A stretch of 64,000 nt of DNA from Cohnella rhizoplanae (GTDB lineage Bacteria; Bacillota; Bacilli; Paenibacillales; Paenibacillaceae): positions 120,048 to 184,047 of the forward strand of contig NZ_CAOJCN010000013.1 in NCBI RefSeq assembly GCF_948329515.1. Direction: 5' to 3'. Position numbers and translations under genes: made by a program. Shown here in pieces: positions 42,478 through 51,828 of this stretch. The first letter of the stretch is position 1, and each line of letters starts with the position of its first letter. The notes under the pieces were generated by a model. The model searched no databases and had not been told where the DNA came from. It worked only from the letters and a program-made list of their open reading frames with translations.

Positions 42478-43581
42478 TCATTGTCCTCCTGCCAGCTCGC
42501 GTATACGGGACGCGATGATCTGAATGTCGTCGCCCTGAAGCGGGCGCGGATCGATATCGAAGTAACCTTGTCTGACGCCGTAATCTCGGGTGTAGATCGC
42601 GATGTCGCCTTCCTGCAGCGCCTTCGCGAGACCCGCGGCCGTCGTGCCGGCCGCCGCAGGGTCGATCCGGACGCGCGCCCGATAGATCTCGCGGCCCGCT
42701 TCGTCCTGGACGACCGACACCTGCACGCCCGCCAGATCGTTCAGCGGCGCGAGCGCCTGCAGCGTTTCTTTTTCCCGCCCGCTCGTATCTTCCTTCACCA
42801 TATATTCGTCCAGCGCCTGGAGCAAGCCGAACGTCGTCTCCTTACCGACCTTCATGCTCCGTCCGATGCCGTGCAGCTGGACCTTCAGCCATTCGATATA
42901 GATCCGCTTGCCGCCGACGATGCCGGAGGTCGGGCCTTCGATCGCCTTGGAGCCGCTGTAGATCGCCAGGTCCGAGCACTTCACGTACTTGCGGATGTCC
43001 TCTTCGGCGGCGGCGTCTACGATAAGCGGCACCCCGCGACGCTGCGCGACCTCCCAGGCTTCATGAACGGAGATCATGTTTTTCTGGACGGCATGGTGGG
43101 ACTTCACGTATAGAATGGCCGCCGTCCGCTCGCCGATCGCGTCCTCGATATGCTCGGCCTTGCCTTCGTTGGCGTAGCCCGCTTCGACGACCTTACCGCC
43201 GCCTAGGTACACCATCGTCTCTACGGGCGCGCCGTATTGGACGTTGTGTCCCTTCAGCATGACGATCTCGTTCCTCGCGATCGGCTCCTGGTGCAGCCGC
43301 TCGCTCAGGCGCCGGTTGCCCTGCGTGACGATCGCCGCCACGGACAGCGCGATGCCGCTCGACGCGGAGTTGACCACGACGGCCGCCTCCGAGCCGAGAA
43401 TGCCGGCGATACGGTCTCCCGCCTTGTCGACGAGGTCCGCGATCTCCACGTACCGCTGCCCGCCTTGCTTCATCGCTTCCATGACGGTGTCCGTCGGGGC
43501 GGATACGCCGAGGATGCTCATCCTCCCGCTCGCGTTGATGACGCGTTTAAGCCCGTACTTCGCATTCCATGAATTGGCCAT
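42478..43581 (-). CDS. dgaE: D-glucosaminate-6-phosphate ammonia-lyase-like PLP enzyme (DgaE-like, SelA fold)
   Basis: A 367-residue PLP enzyme of the SelA-like aminotransferase fold. YSGSKAIEGPTSGIVGG carries the cofactor lysine, and NSASSGIALSVAAIVTQG binds the PLP phosphate. In Salmonella, DgaE eliminates ammonia from D-glucosaminate 6-phosphate. Here a KDG kinase is encoded in the same operon, so this enzyme may act on the unphosphorylated acid. ATG 43581 lies 35 bp inside the amidohydrolase gene. Confidence 0.82.
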   Translation of the reverse strand: MANSWNAKYGLKRVINASGRMSILGVSAPTDTVMEAMKQGGQRYVEIADLVDKAGDRIAGILGSEAAVVVNSASSGIALSVAAIVTQGNRRLSERLHQEPIARNEIVMLKGHNVQYGAPVETMVYLGGGKVVEAGYANEGKAEHIEDAIGERTAAILYVKSHHAVQKNMISVHEAWEVAQRRGVPLIVDAAAEEDIRKYVKCSDLAIYSGSKAIEGPTSGIVGGKRIYIEWLKVQLHGIGRSMKVGKETTFGLLQALDEYMVKEDTSGREKETLQALAPLNDLAGVQVSVVQDEAGREIYRARVRIDPAAAGTTAAGLAKALQEGDIAIYTRDYGVRQGYFDIDPRPLQGDDIQIIASRIRELAGGQ

Positions 43582-44707
43582 TCGCCACGACTCCTCTCGG
43601 TACGATTCGTTGGTGTGCCTCCCGTACGACCCCTTCGGAATCGACGAGGGGCGCCGGTTCTTCGCGAACTTCGAACAGCGTCAGATGCGCCAGGTCTCCC
43701 GCCTGGATCCGTCCCAGCTCGGGCCGCTTCAGCCACTGCGCCGCGCCGGTCGTGACGGCTCCGACGACTTCGTGGAGGGGATAGCCCAGATGCAGGAACT
43801 TGCTCATGACGTTCGCCAGGCTAAATACCGGTCCCTGCAGCCGGTTGCCGCGGTAAATGTCCGAGCTGATCGTATGCAGCCCGATGCCGTGCCGCTTCGC
43901 CGCCTCGGCCACGCGGAACGAGAAGCTCGCGCTGCCGTGACCGACGTCCAGCCGCACGCCGCGCGCCAGCGCATCCAGCAGAGCGGAGATCGGCCGGCCC
44001 TCGGCGTCGAACAGGTTGTTGGGCTTGCCGTTCAGGTAGTGCGTGACGATATCCCCTTCGCGCAGGAGCGCCAGGACCTCCTCGATGGCCGGCGGCGCGG
44101 AGCCGATATGGACCATCAGGGGCCTGCCGGTCTCGCCGGACAGCCCGCGGGCGATGCGCAGCGGCTCGATGCCGCTGTCGCCCACGACGCTGCGGCTGAT
44201 GCGCGCCTTCAGCCCGACGATCAGGTCGGGGTATTCGGCCACGGCCCGGACCGCCCGTTCGCGGTCGATCCAAGCGAGCTCCGACAGCTCGTCGATCCGG
44301 CTCAGCCCGATCCGGGAGATATTCAGAAAGGCCAGCAGGTTCGTCCGCGCGCGCGCGCCGTTCTCCGCCAATTCCCCGATCCGGTCCGCTCCGCAGCTCC
44401 CCGCGTCTACGATCGTCGCGACGCCTTGTTTGACGCCAATCTCGTCGATCTCGTCCCCGTACGGGTCGAACGCGGGAAATGCGTGAACGTGCAGATCGAT
44501 CCAGCCGCTAGAGACATAGGCGCCGCCGCAATCGTACGTGACGATGTCTGCGTCGGCTGCCGTCTTGCCTGGCCCCGCCGCGTGCACGGGCTCTCCGTCC
44601 GCCTCGCCGTCCACGGCAATCCGGACGATCCGCCCCTCCGCGACCTCGATGTCCGCCGGGCGCCCGTCCAGCAGCTTCAAGCTGCGGAGCAAGTAGCGAT
44701 TGCTCAA
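43547..44707 (-). CDS. Amidohydrolase / deacetylase family metalloenzyme
   Basis: A 386-residue member of the amidohydrolase superfamily (EF_0837/dihydroorotase-like group). IDLHVHAF gives the first two metal histidines, GLKARIS the carboxylated lysine, MVHIGS and VTHYLNG two further histidines and ISSDIY the catalytic Asp. It starts with TTG 44707. As the first gene of an operon with DgaE- and DgaF-like enzymes and KDG kinase, it probably removes an acyl group from an amino-sugar acid; that substrate is inferred. Confidence 0.83.
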   Translation of the reverse strand: MSNRYLLRSLKLLDGRPADIEVAEGRIVRIAVDGEADGEPVHAAGPGKTAADADIVTYDCGGAYVSSGWIDLHVHAFPAFDPYGDEIDEIGVKQGVATIVDAGSCGADRIGELAENGARARTNLLAFLNISRIGLSRIDELSELAWIDRERAVRAVAEYPDLIVGLKARISRSVVGDSGIEPLRIARGLSGETGRPLMVHIGSAPPAIEEVLALLREGDIVTHYLNGKPNNLFDAEGRPISALLDALARGVRLDVGHGSASFSFRVAEAAKRHGIGLHTISSDIYRGNRLQGPVFSLANVMSKFLHLGYPLHEVVGAVTTGAAQWLKRPELGRIQAGDLAHLTLFEVREEPAPLVDSEGVVREAHQRIVPRGVVANGQFMECEVRA

Positions 44708-44833
44708 TTTCCCATCACCTGCTTATTGTAGAATCACGATGATTGCCTTAACCTATAACATTAAGATAGCATATAATAGCGGAAAAACAATATATCGTTA
44801 TAATGTTTGTTGTCATCGAGAGGGGACCCGCGC

Positions 44834-46615
44834 ATGACCCTATGGTTCAAGCAATCGCTCAAGAGCAAGCTGTCCCTGCTGATTCTCGTAGCCGTGATCG
44901 CCCCGCTCCTCGCTACCGGCGTCGTATCCTACCGGATCGCCTCCAACCTGACGGAAAAGATCGAGAAAGAGTCCGGTATGAACACGCTCCGCCAAGTGTC
45001 GGACAAGCTGGACTTTCTGATCCGGGACGCCGAGACGATGTCCGTGTTCATCATCGGCCAGAAGGACATCCAGACGTACCTCGATCGCGGAGACGCCGAT
45101 TACGCGCTCTATTCGCAGAACGTCGCGTTTCTCATGAACCTGGCCTCCTCCAAGACGTACATTTCCAATATTACGATCACTTCGACGCGCGGGCATCCCG
45201 CCTTGTCCAATACGACGGTGGTGCATTCCGGACTGCCCGAACTGCAGACCGCCGCCCCCCGGTCCCATGACCCCGACGTGAAATGGTGGACGCCGCCCTA
45301 CGAGAACCGGACGACGGACGACGGCGTCGCCGAGGTGTTCTCCCTCGTGCGTCCGATCCGCGACATGAGCAAGTTCAAGCGCATCGGCGAGCTCGCGATC
45401 AGCATCGACATCTCCGAGGTGCGACGCATGCTGCAGGATGCCGGCTGGAATGCCGGCGGACAGATCTGGCTGATCAACCGGGACAATCGGATCGTCGCGT
45501 CGCCGGCCGCGGATGACGAGGCAACCGAGAGCCGCCCGCCTCTGCCCGACGTCGCCCGGCTTACCGGCCCCGAAGGCGTCATGAACGTCTCCGATGGACG
45601 CGAGAGCAATACGCTGCTGTACTATACGCTGCCCGGTCTCGAATGGAAGCTGGTCGGCGTCATCCCGACGAAGATCTACACCGCCCAGAACAAATACGTG
45701 CTCACGCTGACCGCCTACGCCATCGGTCTGGCCGCGCTGCTCGCGGTCGTGCTCGTGCTTTACTTCATCACGTGGGTGACGCGCCCGCTGGCCAAGATCT
45801 CCAAGAAGCTCAAGGACATCAATCCCGACGAGCCGGTCACGCGCATCGAGGTCAAGAGCTCGGACGAGATCGGCATGCTGCTGCACAGCTACAACAAGCT
45901 GGGCGACCGCATCCAGCGGCTCAAGAGCCAGCTTCAGGAGCATGAGGCCAAAAAGAAAGAAGTCGATATCCAGGCGCTTCAGGCGCAGATTCACCCGCAC
46001 TTTTTGTACAATACGCTGTCCTCCATCCAGTGGAACGCGCTCATGAACAAGGATCGTCAGACGGCCGAGATGGTCGGGGCGCTCAGCGACTTCCTTCGGT
46101 TCAGCCTGAACGACGGCAAGGAGTTCTGCACCGTGCAGCAGGAAGTCTCTCATGCCCAGAACTACATTCGCATCATGTCGAGGCGGTTCCAGGACAAGTT
46201 CGATTCGGCGTTCTTCATCGATCCCGCGCTTCACAGCCGTCCGATGCTCAAGCTGCTCCTGCAGCCGCTCATCGAGAACAGCATCATGCACGGCCTCCAG
46301 AAGCAGAAGAAAAAGGGGAGCCTGTTCGTCTTCGGCGAATGCCGGGACGGCGCGATGACGTTCGTCGTGGAGGATACGGGTCTCGGCATGGACGCGGACA
46401 AGCTGCTGAAGCTGCGGCGCGATCTCGCCGCTCCGGACGATCCCGAGGAGGACCGCGCCGCGGCCGGCAAGTCCGGCTACGGCCTGCGCAGCGTGCATCG
46501 CCGGCTCCAACTGCACTACGGCGGCGTGGCGGGACTGCGCATTGACAGCGATCCCGGCATCCGTACGCGTATTTCCTTTCAGATTCCGATTCCGATCGAG
46601 GAGGTTGGCTCATGA
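44834..46615 (+). CDS. YesM-type sensor histidine kinase (second module)
   Basis: A 593-residue membrane kinase. Spans at about 12-34 and 285-307 enclose a Cache-type sensor. HAMP follows, then QIHPHFLYNTLSSIQWNAL (His_kinase), ENSIMHGLQKQKKKG and GYGLRSVHRRLQLHYGG (HATPase). ATG 44834 follows GAGAGGGG; a frame from 44807 lacks a ribosome binding site. It is divergent from the amidohydrolase operon and overlaps its regulator gene by 4 bp. Confidence 0.92.
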   Translation: MTLWFKQSLKSKLSLLILVAVIAPLLATGVVSYRIASNLTEKIEKESGMNTLRQVSDKLDFLIRDAETMSVFIIGQKDIQTYLDRGDADYALYSQNVAFLMNLASSKTYISNITITSTRGHPALSNTTVVHSGLPELQTAAPRSHDPDVKWWTPPYENRTTDDGVAEVFSLVRPIRDMSKFKRIGELAISIDISEVRRMLQDAGWNAGGQIWLINRDNRIVASPAADDEATESRPPLPDVARLTGPEGVMNVSDGRESNTLLYYTLPGLEWKLVGVIPTKIYTAQNKYVLTLTAYAIGLAALLAVVLVLYFITWVTRPLAKISKKLKDINPDEPVTRIEVKSSDEIGMLLHSYNKLGDRIQRLKSQLQEHEAKKKEVDIQALQAQIHPHFLYNTLSSIQWNALMNKDRQTAEMVGALSDFLRFSLNDGKEFCTVQQEVSHAQNYIRIMSRRFQDKFDSAFFIDPALHSRPMLKLLLQPLIENSIMHGLQKQKKKGSLFVFGECRDGAMTFVVEDTGLGMDADKLLKLRRDLAAPDDPEEDRAAAGKSGYGLRSVHRRLQLHYGGVAGLRIDSDPGIRTRISFQIPIPIEEVGS

Positions 46616-48174
46616 AAATTCTGATCGTAGACGACGAAGTGATCATCCGGAACGGACTGTGCACGGTCATCGACTGGGAGGCGCTCGGCATGACGCTCCT
46701 GCCCCCGGCGGAATCCGCGGAGGAGGCGCTGGAGCGACTCGCGGACGAGCAGCCCGACATCGTGCTGACCGACATCCGCATGCCCGGCATGGACGGCATC
46801 GAGCTGGCCAAGGAGATCAAGTCCCTGCGGCCCGACACGGAGATCGTGATCCTGACCGGCTACGACGACTTCGGCTACGCCCGTCAGGCGCTCCGCGAGG
46901 GCGTCACCGATTATCTGCTCAAGACGAGCGGGCCGGAGGAGATCATGATGGCTGCCATGAAGGCGAAGCAGAACCTGCTCGCCAAGTGGGAGACGATGAA
47001 GCAGGAGGCGGTCCAGGGCGCCGCGCTGCGCAATCAGGGGCTCGAGGAGCTGCTGGCGGCGGGGGGCAAAAAGCACCCGGCGGGCGGCGGGGCCGATGCC
47101 GCGCGCAAATGGCTGGAGGAAGCCGGCGTAGCCAAGGCCGGGCCGGACGGCGGTCTGCTGCCGATGCGCGTCCTGCTCGTCGGCGCCTCGGGCTGGGACG
47201 ACGACCGCTTCGCGGGTCTTATGCTGGGCGCGGCCGAGAGCCGGCTGCTCGAGCTGCTGCCCTGCGTCACGCTGCGCAAGCACGACCGGATCGTCGCGGT
47301 CCTGCGGGCCGGCGAAGGCTGGTCCGATACGAGCCGGCTGGCGACCGCCGTCTCCCGCGTCCGCGAAGCGCTCAAGTGCGATATCTTCGCCGCGGCCGGG
47401 GAGCCGGCCCCGTCCTTCACGGCGCTCGGCCGTTCGTACGAGGAAGCGGAGCAAGCCTTCGCCTACCGTCCGATGCTCGGGGACCGGGGGCTGATCGAAG
47501 CGAAGGAAGTCCTCTCGCGCAAGGGGGGACGCACGGTCTGCTCCGCCAAGGAGGAGAACGAGCTCTCCTCGCTGCTCATGAACAGCGACGCTACGCAGCT
47601 GCGGAACTGGACGAGCGGCATCGTGGGAGAGCAGCTGGCCGATCCGCAGGCGACGCCGGCGACGCTCCAGGCGTACCTGCAGTCGATCGTCATCGCCGCC
47701 CACCGTTGGCTGGACCGGGCGCGCGACAAAGGCGCGGAGGCTTCCGCCTCGGCGCCGGTCATCGCGCTACAGCCCGGCGTCCGGCTCGAGGACGAGCTGT
47801 TCAAGCTGCTCCTGTCCGTCCTGAACGCCTTCCACGACCGGGTCAGCGCAGGACGCTATGCCTACATTCATCGGGCGATCGCCTACATCCGGCTTCATCT
47901 GGACCGGCATCTAACCTTGCAGCAGGTCGCTGGATTCGTCCACGTCAATCCGAACCACTTCAGCGAGATGTTCAAGAAGGAGACGGGACAGAGCTACACG
48001 GAGTTCGTCACGCGGGAGCGCATGCAGCGGGCCGCCAACATCCTGCTGACGACGCGCATGAAGATCAGCGAGGTGGCCGGCGAGGCCGGATACGAGGACA
48101 TCAAGTATTTCAGCCAGCAGTTTAAAAAGGTGATGGGCTGCACACCGTCCGAATATCGTCAAATGTCAGTTTAG
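46612..48174 (+). CDS. AraC-type response regulator (YesN-like, second module)
   Basis: A 520-residue regulator: receiver 1-120 (Asp54 in VLTDIRMPGMDG), a long central region of about 280 residues, and an AraC domain at about 420-518 (NHFSEMFKKETGQSYTEFV, EDIKYFSQQFKKVMGCTPSEYRQ). Longer than the YesN-like protein of the first module because of the central region. Likely activates the transporter genes downstream. Confidence 0.92.
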   Translation: MKILIVDDEVIIRNGLCTVIDWEALGMTLLPPAESAEEALERLADEQPDIVLTDIRMPGMDGIELAKEIKSLRPDTEIVILTGYDDFGYARQALREGVTDYLLKTSGPEEIMMAAMKAKQNLLAKWETMKQEAVQGAALRNQGLEELLAAGGKKHPAGGGADAARKWLEEAGVAKAGPDGGLLPMRVLLVGASGWDDDRFAGLMLGAAESRLLELLPCVTLRKHDRIVAVLRAGEGWSDTSRLATAVSRVREALKCDIFAAAGEPAPSFTALGRSYEEAEQAFAYRPMLGDRGLIEAKEVLSRKGGRTVCSAKEENELSSLLMNSDATQLRNWTSGIVGEQLADPQATPATLQAYLQSIVIAAHRWLDRARDKGAEASASAPVIALQPGVRLEDELFKLLLSVLNAFHDRVSAGRYAYIHRAIAYIRLHLDRHLTLQQVAGFVHVNPNHFSEMFKKETGQSYTEFVTRERMQRAANILLTTRMKISEVAGEAGYEDIKYFSQQFKKVMGCTPSEYRQMSV

Positions 48175-48322
48175 CTAACACAAACATCCCTTAAAACCGA
48201 ACAATAAAATGAAAACGGATTTATCGCCTGAATATCGTCTACCCTAACCCCGGAAGTTCTCCCCTACGGCCGGTCGTTCCTGGCACCTATACTAAATTTA
48301 CATTCACATAGGAGGGGTTCAT

Positions 48323-49693
48323 TTGAAAAAGAAGCCTGTAGCCTTGACCGCCCTGACGCTCGCCGCAGCCACGATGCTCGCGGCATGCGGAGACAACGCA
48401 TCCAACAACAATGGCGGTGCGTCTTCCGGCGCCGCGAGCGCGCCGGCAGCATCCGGTTCGGCCAGCGCCCCCGCATCCGGCGAGAAGATCAAGCTGTCCA
48501 TCTGGCATAACTTCTCGGGCGACGACCTGAGAGCCCAAGCCGTACGCGCTCAGATCGACAAGTTCAAGGCGGCGCATCCGGAGATCGAGCTGGACGCGCA
48601 GGCGATCCCCCCGGACGGCTACCGCCAGCGCCTCAAGACGGTGGCGGCCGCAGGCGAGATGCCTGACGTGTTTTTCACCCAATCCGGCACGTCGATCCAG
48701 GAGTTCTACGACGGCGGGCTGATCCAGCCGATCACGCCGCTGCTCGACAAGTACCCCGAGTGGAAAAACAACTTCATGGAGGGCGCGCTCGACCGCCTCT
48801 CGTTCGACGGCCAAGTATACGCGACGCCGCTCAGCGGATCCGCGACCTCCCTGTTCTTCTACAACAAGTCGCTGTTCGACAAGTACCAGGTGAAGGTGCC
48901 GACGACTTGGGACGAGCTGATGACGGCGGTCAAGATGTTTAACGACAACAAGATCACGCCGATCTCGCTCGGCAACAAGGCGGCCTGGCTGGCGCAGTCC
49001 AGCATCCTCTCGTCCCTGGCGGACCGCGTGACGGGCACCGACTGGTTCCTGAAGGCCGCGAGTCAGGACGGCGCCTCGTTCACCGATCCCGAGTTCGTAC
49101 AGGCGCTGCAGCTGTTCAAGGACCTGTCCGAAGCAAAGGCGTTCCAGACGGGCGCGAACAGCCTGGACAACACGCAGATGGAGCAGTACTTCGTCGAAGG
49201 CAAGGCGGCGATGATGATCGACGGCTCCTGGGCGCTGACGAACATGGCCGCCACGGGCACGCCGGAGCAGCTCGATCAGGTGGAAGTCACCGTCCTCCCG
49301 TCCGTCCCGGGCGGCAAGGGCGATCCGAACTCCATCTCCGGCGGCTCGGGCGGCGGCATGGCGCTGAGCAAGACCGTCACGGGCGCCAAGCTGGACGCCG
49401 CGCTGGAGCTGATCTACACGGTCGGCGGACCCGAAGGCATGCAGGCGATCGTCAACAGCAACTCCGTCGTCAACTACAAGGTCGAGCCGGATCAGGCCGT
49501 CGTGACGCCGCTGTTCTACAAGGCGTTCACCCTGTTCAAGTCGGTTAAGTTGACGCCGGTATACGACGCCTACCTGACGTCGGCTGCAGCCGACGCGATC
49601 AACAACGGCCTCCAGGACCTGCTGCTGAGCGGCAAGCCGGAGACCGTCGCCAAGAAGCTGCAGGATACGCAAGCCCAAGCCCTGGGCAAATAA
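48323..49693 (+). CDS. Carbohydrate ABC transporter substrate-binding lipoprotein (second module)
   Basis: A 456-residue lipoprotein starting with TTG behind AGGAGGGG. The lipobox is MLAACG, followed by an Asn/Gly/Ala/Ser linker. SIWHNFSGDDLRAQ, FFTQSGTSIQEF, YATPLSGSATSLFFYNKSLF and FVEGKAAMMIDGSWAL are typical of family 1 sugar-binding proteins. It delivers a saccharide to the permeases downstream. The binding protein is only distantly similar to that of the first module, so the two should take different sugars. Confidence 0.92.
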   Translation: MKKKPVALTALTLAAATMLAACGDNASNNNGGASSGAASAPAASGSASAPASGEKIKLSIWHNFSGDDLRAQAVRAQIDKFKAAHPEIELDAQAIPPDGYRQRLKTVAAAGEMPDVFFTQSGTSIQEFYDGGLIQPITPLLDKYPEWKNNFMEGALDRLSFDGQVYATPLSGSATSLFFYNKSLFDKYQVKVPTTWDELMTAVKMFNDNKITPISLGNKAAWLAQSSILSSLADRVTGTDWFLKAASQDGASFTDPEFVQALQLFKDLSEAKAFQTGANSLDNTQMEQYFVEGKAAMMIDGSWALTNMAATGTPEQLDQVEVTVLPSVPGGKGDPNSISGGSGGGMALSKTVTGAKLDAALELIYTVGGPEGMQAIVNSNSVVNYKVEPDQAVVTPLFYKAFTLFKSVKLTPVYDAYLTSAAADAINNGLQDLLLSGKPETVAKKLQDTQAQALGK

Positions 49694-49721
49694 TCGGCAT
49701 CGCTTTATACTCGCGCGGACT

Positions 49722-49764
49722 GCGGACGCGTCTCCCGGCATTCACGCCGTGGCGGCGCGTCCGC
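49722..49764 (+). other. Intercistronic stem-loop after the second binding-protein gene
   Basis: GCGGACGCG (49722-49730) pairs with CGCGTCCGC (49756-49764), with an inner GCC/GGC stem and no T run. It lies between the binding-protein and permease genes, like the one at 33175. Confidence 0.6.
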
Positions 49765-49839
49765 CTAACCCGGGTATCGGGCATCCCTCTGCCCAACCTT
49801 ACGTCTATGCATTAGCGTTTTAACGAAAGGAGGCCGGTC

Positions 49840-50709
49840 ATGACGAACGCTGGCCGTCTCAGAGCCTTTATTGCAGTAGGCTTGCTGCCTACCCTGATTA
49901 TTTATGCGGTATTCGTGCTGGTGCCGATCGTCTGGTCGGCCTACTACGGCTTTTTCGATTGGAAAGGCATCGGGGCTTCTAAATTCATCGGATTCGACAA
50001 TTACGCGGAGGCGCTCGGGGACCCGATCTTCTGGAAGGCGTTCAAGAACAATCTCATCATCGTCGCCGCCTCCATTTTCGGCCAGCTGCCGATCGCGCTC
50101 GTCTTGTCTTTGATCCTGCGCAAGAGCACCTTTTTCCAGCGCTTCGTCCGTTCCGCCGTGTTCATGCCCATGGTCGTCGCCAGCGTCGTGATCGGCATGA
50201 TCTGGGGCTACATCTACCACCCGCAGATTGGCATCCTGAACTTTATCCTGGACGGGGTCGGCCTGGGTTCCTGGATCCGCGACTGGCTCGGCGATCCGGG
50301 CATCAACATGTATGCCGTCAGCGTCCCGGTGATCTGGGCGAACGTCGGACCGTATCTCGTGCTCTTCATCGCCGCCATTCAGAACATCTCCTCCGAGATC
50401 GAGGACGCAGCCAAGCTCGACGGCGCCGTCAAGTCCAAGTGGCTCTACAAGATCGTCGTGCCGATGATCTGGGATACGATCAAGGTCGCCATCGTACTGT
50501 GCATCTCCGGCAGCCTGAAGGCCTTCGATCTGATCTACATCATGACGGGCGGGGGTCCGGCCCAATCGACGGAGCTGCTCGCGACTTACATGTACAACAA
50601 CACCTTCGAAGTTTTCCGCTACGGCTACGGCTCCGCGGTTTCCACATTGATCATCCTGATCAGCATGATCCTGGTGCTCGGCAGCCAGCTGCTGATGAGG
50701 CGCAAGTAA
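49840..50709 (+). CDS. Carbohydrate ABC transporter permease (first subunit, second module)
   Basis: A 289-residue MalF/UgpA-type permease with six membrane spans. The EAA loop reads SSEIEDAAKLDGAVKSKWLYKIVVPM, and MTGGGPAQSTELLATYMYNNTF is the usual C-terminal block. AAAGGAGG precedes the ATG. Confidence 0.92.
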   Translation: MTNAGRLRAFIAVGLLPTLIIYAVFVLVPIVWSAYYGFFDWKGIGASKFIGFDNYAEALGDPIFWKAFKNNLIIVAASIFGQLPIALVLSLILRKSTFFQRFVRSAVFMPMVVASVVIGMIWGYIYHPQIGILNFILDGVGLGSWIRDWLGDPGINMYAVSVPVIWANVGPYLVLFIAAIQNISSEIEDAAKLDGAVKSKWLYKIVVPMIWDTIKVAIVLCISGSLKAFDLIYIMTGGGPAQSTELLATYMYNNTFEVFRYGYGSAVSTLIILISMILVLGSQLLMRRK

Positions 50710-50755
50710 AACTCCCGGGCTGCCGAATCTATGCCTTCAGAAAGAGAGGACTGCA

Positions 50756-51640
50756 ATGAATACGACAACGGACGGCGGCTTGGCCACAGACGCGGGCCGC
50801 TCCTCTCTCTCCCGATCGTTCAAGCCGAGATGGGCATGGCTCTCCAATGTCCTGCTGCTGGTCTACGCGCTGCTCACGCTGTACCCGCTCCTGTGGCTGT
50901 TCATCAGCTCGTTCAAGACGAACCAGGAGTTCTTCGGCAAGCCGTTCGCGCTGCCGTCGGCGTGGCACTTCGACAACTACAAGCGGGCATGGGAGATCGC
51001 CGGCATCGGCCCCGCCTTCGTCAATTCGATCATCGTCACCTTGAGCGCCATCGTGCTCACGCTGTTTCTCGGCACGCTGACGGCTTACGTCGTTTCCCGG
51101 TTAAACTTCCGCTTTAAGGGGCTCGTCATGTCGCTGTTCGTCGTCGGCATGCTCATCCCGATCCACAGCACGCTCGTGCCGCTGTTCATCATGATGAACA
51201 AGATCGGCATCCTCGACACGTACGCGTCGCTGATCCTGCCGTACGCGGCGTTCGAGCTGCCCGTCGCCATCTTCGTGGTCGGGGCGTATCTGACTTCCGT
51301 GCCCAAGGATCTCGAGGAGGCCTCGATGATCGACGGCAACGGGTACTGGGGTACGTTCTTCCGGGTGGTCGCGCCGCTGGCCGTTCCCGCCATGGCCACG
51401 ATCTTCATTCTGGGGTTCCTCCGGTTCTGGAACGACTTTGCCTTCGCGCTCGTCTTCATCAACAATCAGGCGCTCAAGACGCTGCCGCTCAGCCTGTCGG
51501 TGTTCTCCGACGGCTATGGCACCGACTACAGCCTCACCACAGCCGCCATGTCGATCGCGGTCATCCCGACGATCGTCATCTATCTGATCTTCCAGGAGCA
51601 GATCATGAAGGGCATGGTAGCGGGATCCGTGAAAGGGTAA
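50756..51640 (+). CDS. Carbohydrate ABC transporter permease (second subunit, second module)
   Basis: A 294-residue MalG-type permease with six spans. The EAA loop is PKDLEEASMIDGNGYWGTFFRVVAPL, and the C-terminus QIMKGMVAGSVKG is characteristic. The start follows AGAGAGGA. A terminator begins 2 bp after the stop, ending the module; no ATPase gene follows. Confidence 0.92.
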   Translation: MNTTTDGGLATDAGRSSLSRSFKPRWAWLSNVLLLVYALLTLYPLLWLFISSFKTNQEFFGKPFALPSAWHFDNYKRAWEIAGIGPAFVNSIIVTLSAIVLTLFLGTLTAYVVSRLNFRFKGLVMSLFVVGMLIPIHSTLVPLFIMMNKIGILDTYASLILPYAAFELPVAIFVVGAYLTSVPKDLEEASMIDGNGYWGTFFRVVAPLAVPAMATIFILGFLRFWNDFAFALVFINNQALKTLPLSLSVFSDGYGTDYSLTTAAMSIAVIPTIVIYLIFQEQIMKGMVAGSVKG

Positions 51641-51641
51641 G

Positions 51642-51664
51642 GAGGGCGAAAGCCCTCTTTTTAT
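51642..51664 (+). terminator. Terminator of the second ABC module
   Basis: GAGGGC-GAAA-GCCCTC stem-loop followed by TTTTTATT. Confidence 0.9.
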
Positions 51665-51766
51665 TGTGAACGGGAACTCGGAGTACGGAGGATTGGGCTC
51701 GGTGTCTGGAGGATTGGGCTCCGCTCCCGTATGGCGCCGATGCACAAAAGTTGCCTGGAGCGCACA

Positions 51767-51796
51767 TAAAAAAGGCGGCCCTGACGGCCGCCTCTT
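51767..51796 (-). terminator. Terminator of the lipoprotein gene
   Basis: GGCGGCC / GGCCGCC stem; on the minus strand it is followed by TTTTTT. Confidence 0.85.
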
Positions 51797-51828
51797 TATT
51801 CTAGCTTATTGGAAGGTTACGCGTTCGA

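Noticed and set aside
44840..46516. Open frame of 558 codons on the minus strand
   Set aside because: Antisense to the YesM-type kinase; no domains, no ribosome binding site.
48205..48222. Catabolite-responsive (cre) site ahead of the second binding-protein gene
   Set aside because: TGAAAACGGATTTA fits the left half of the cre consensus but misses the invariant positions of the right half.
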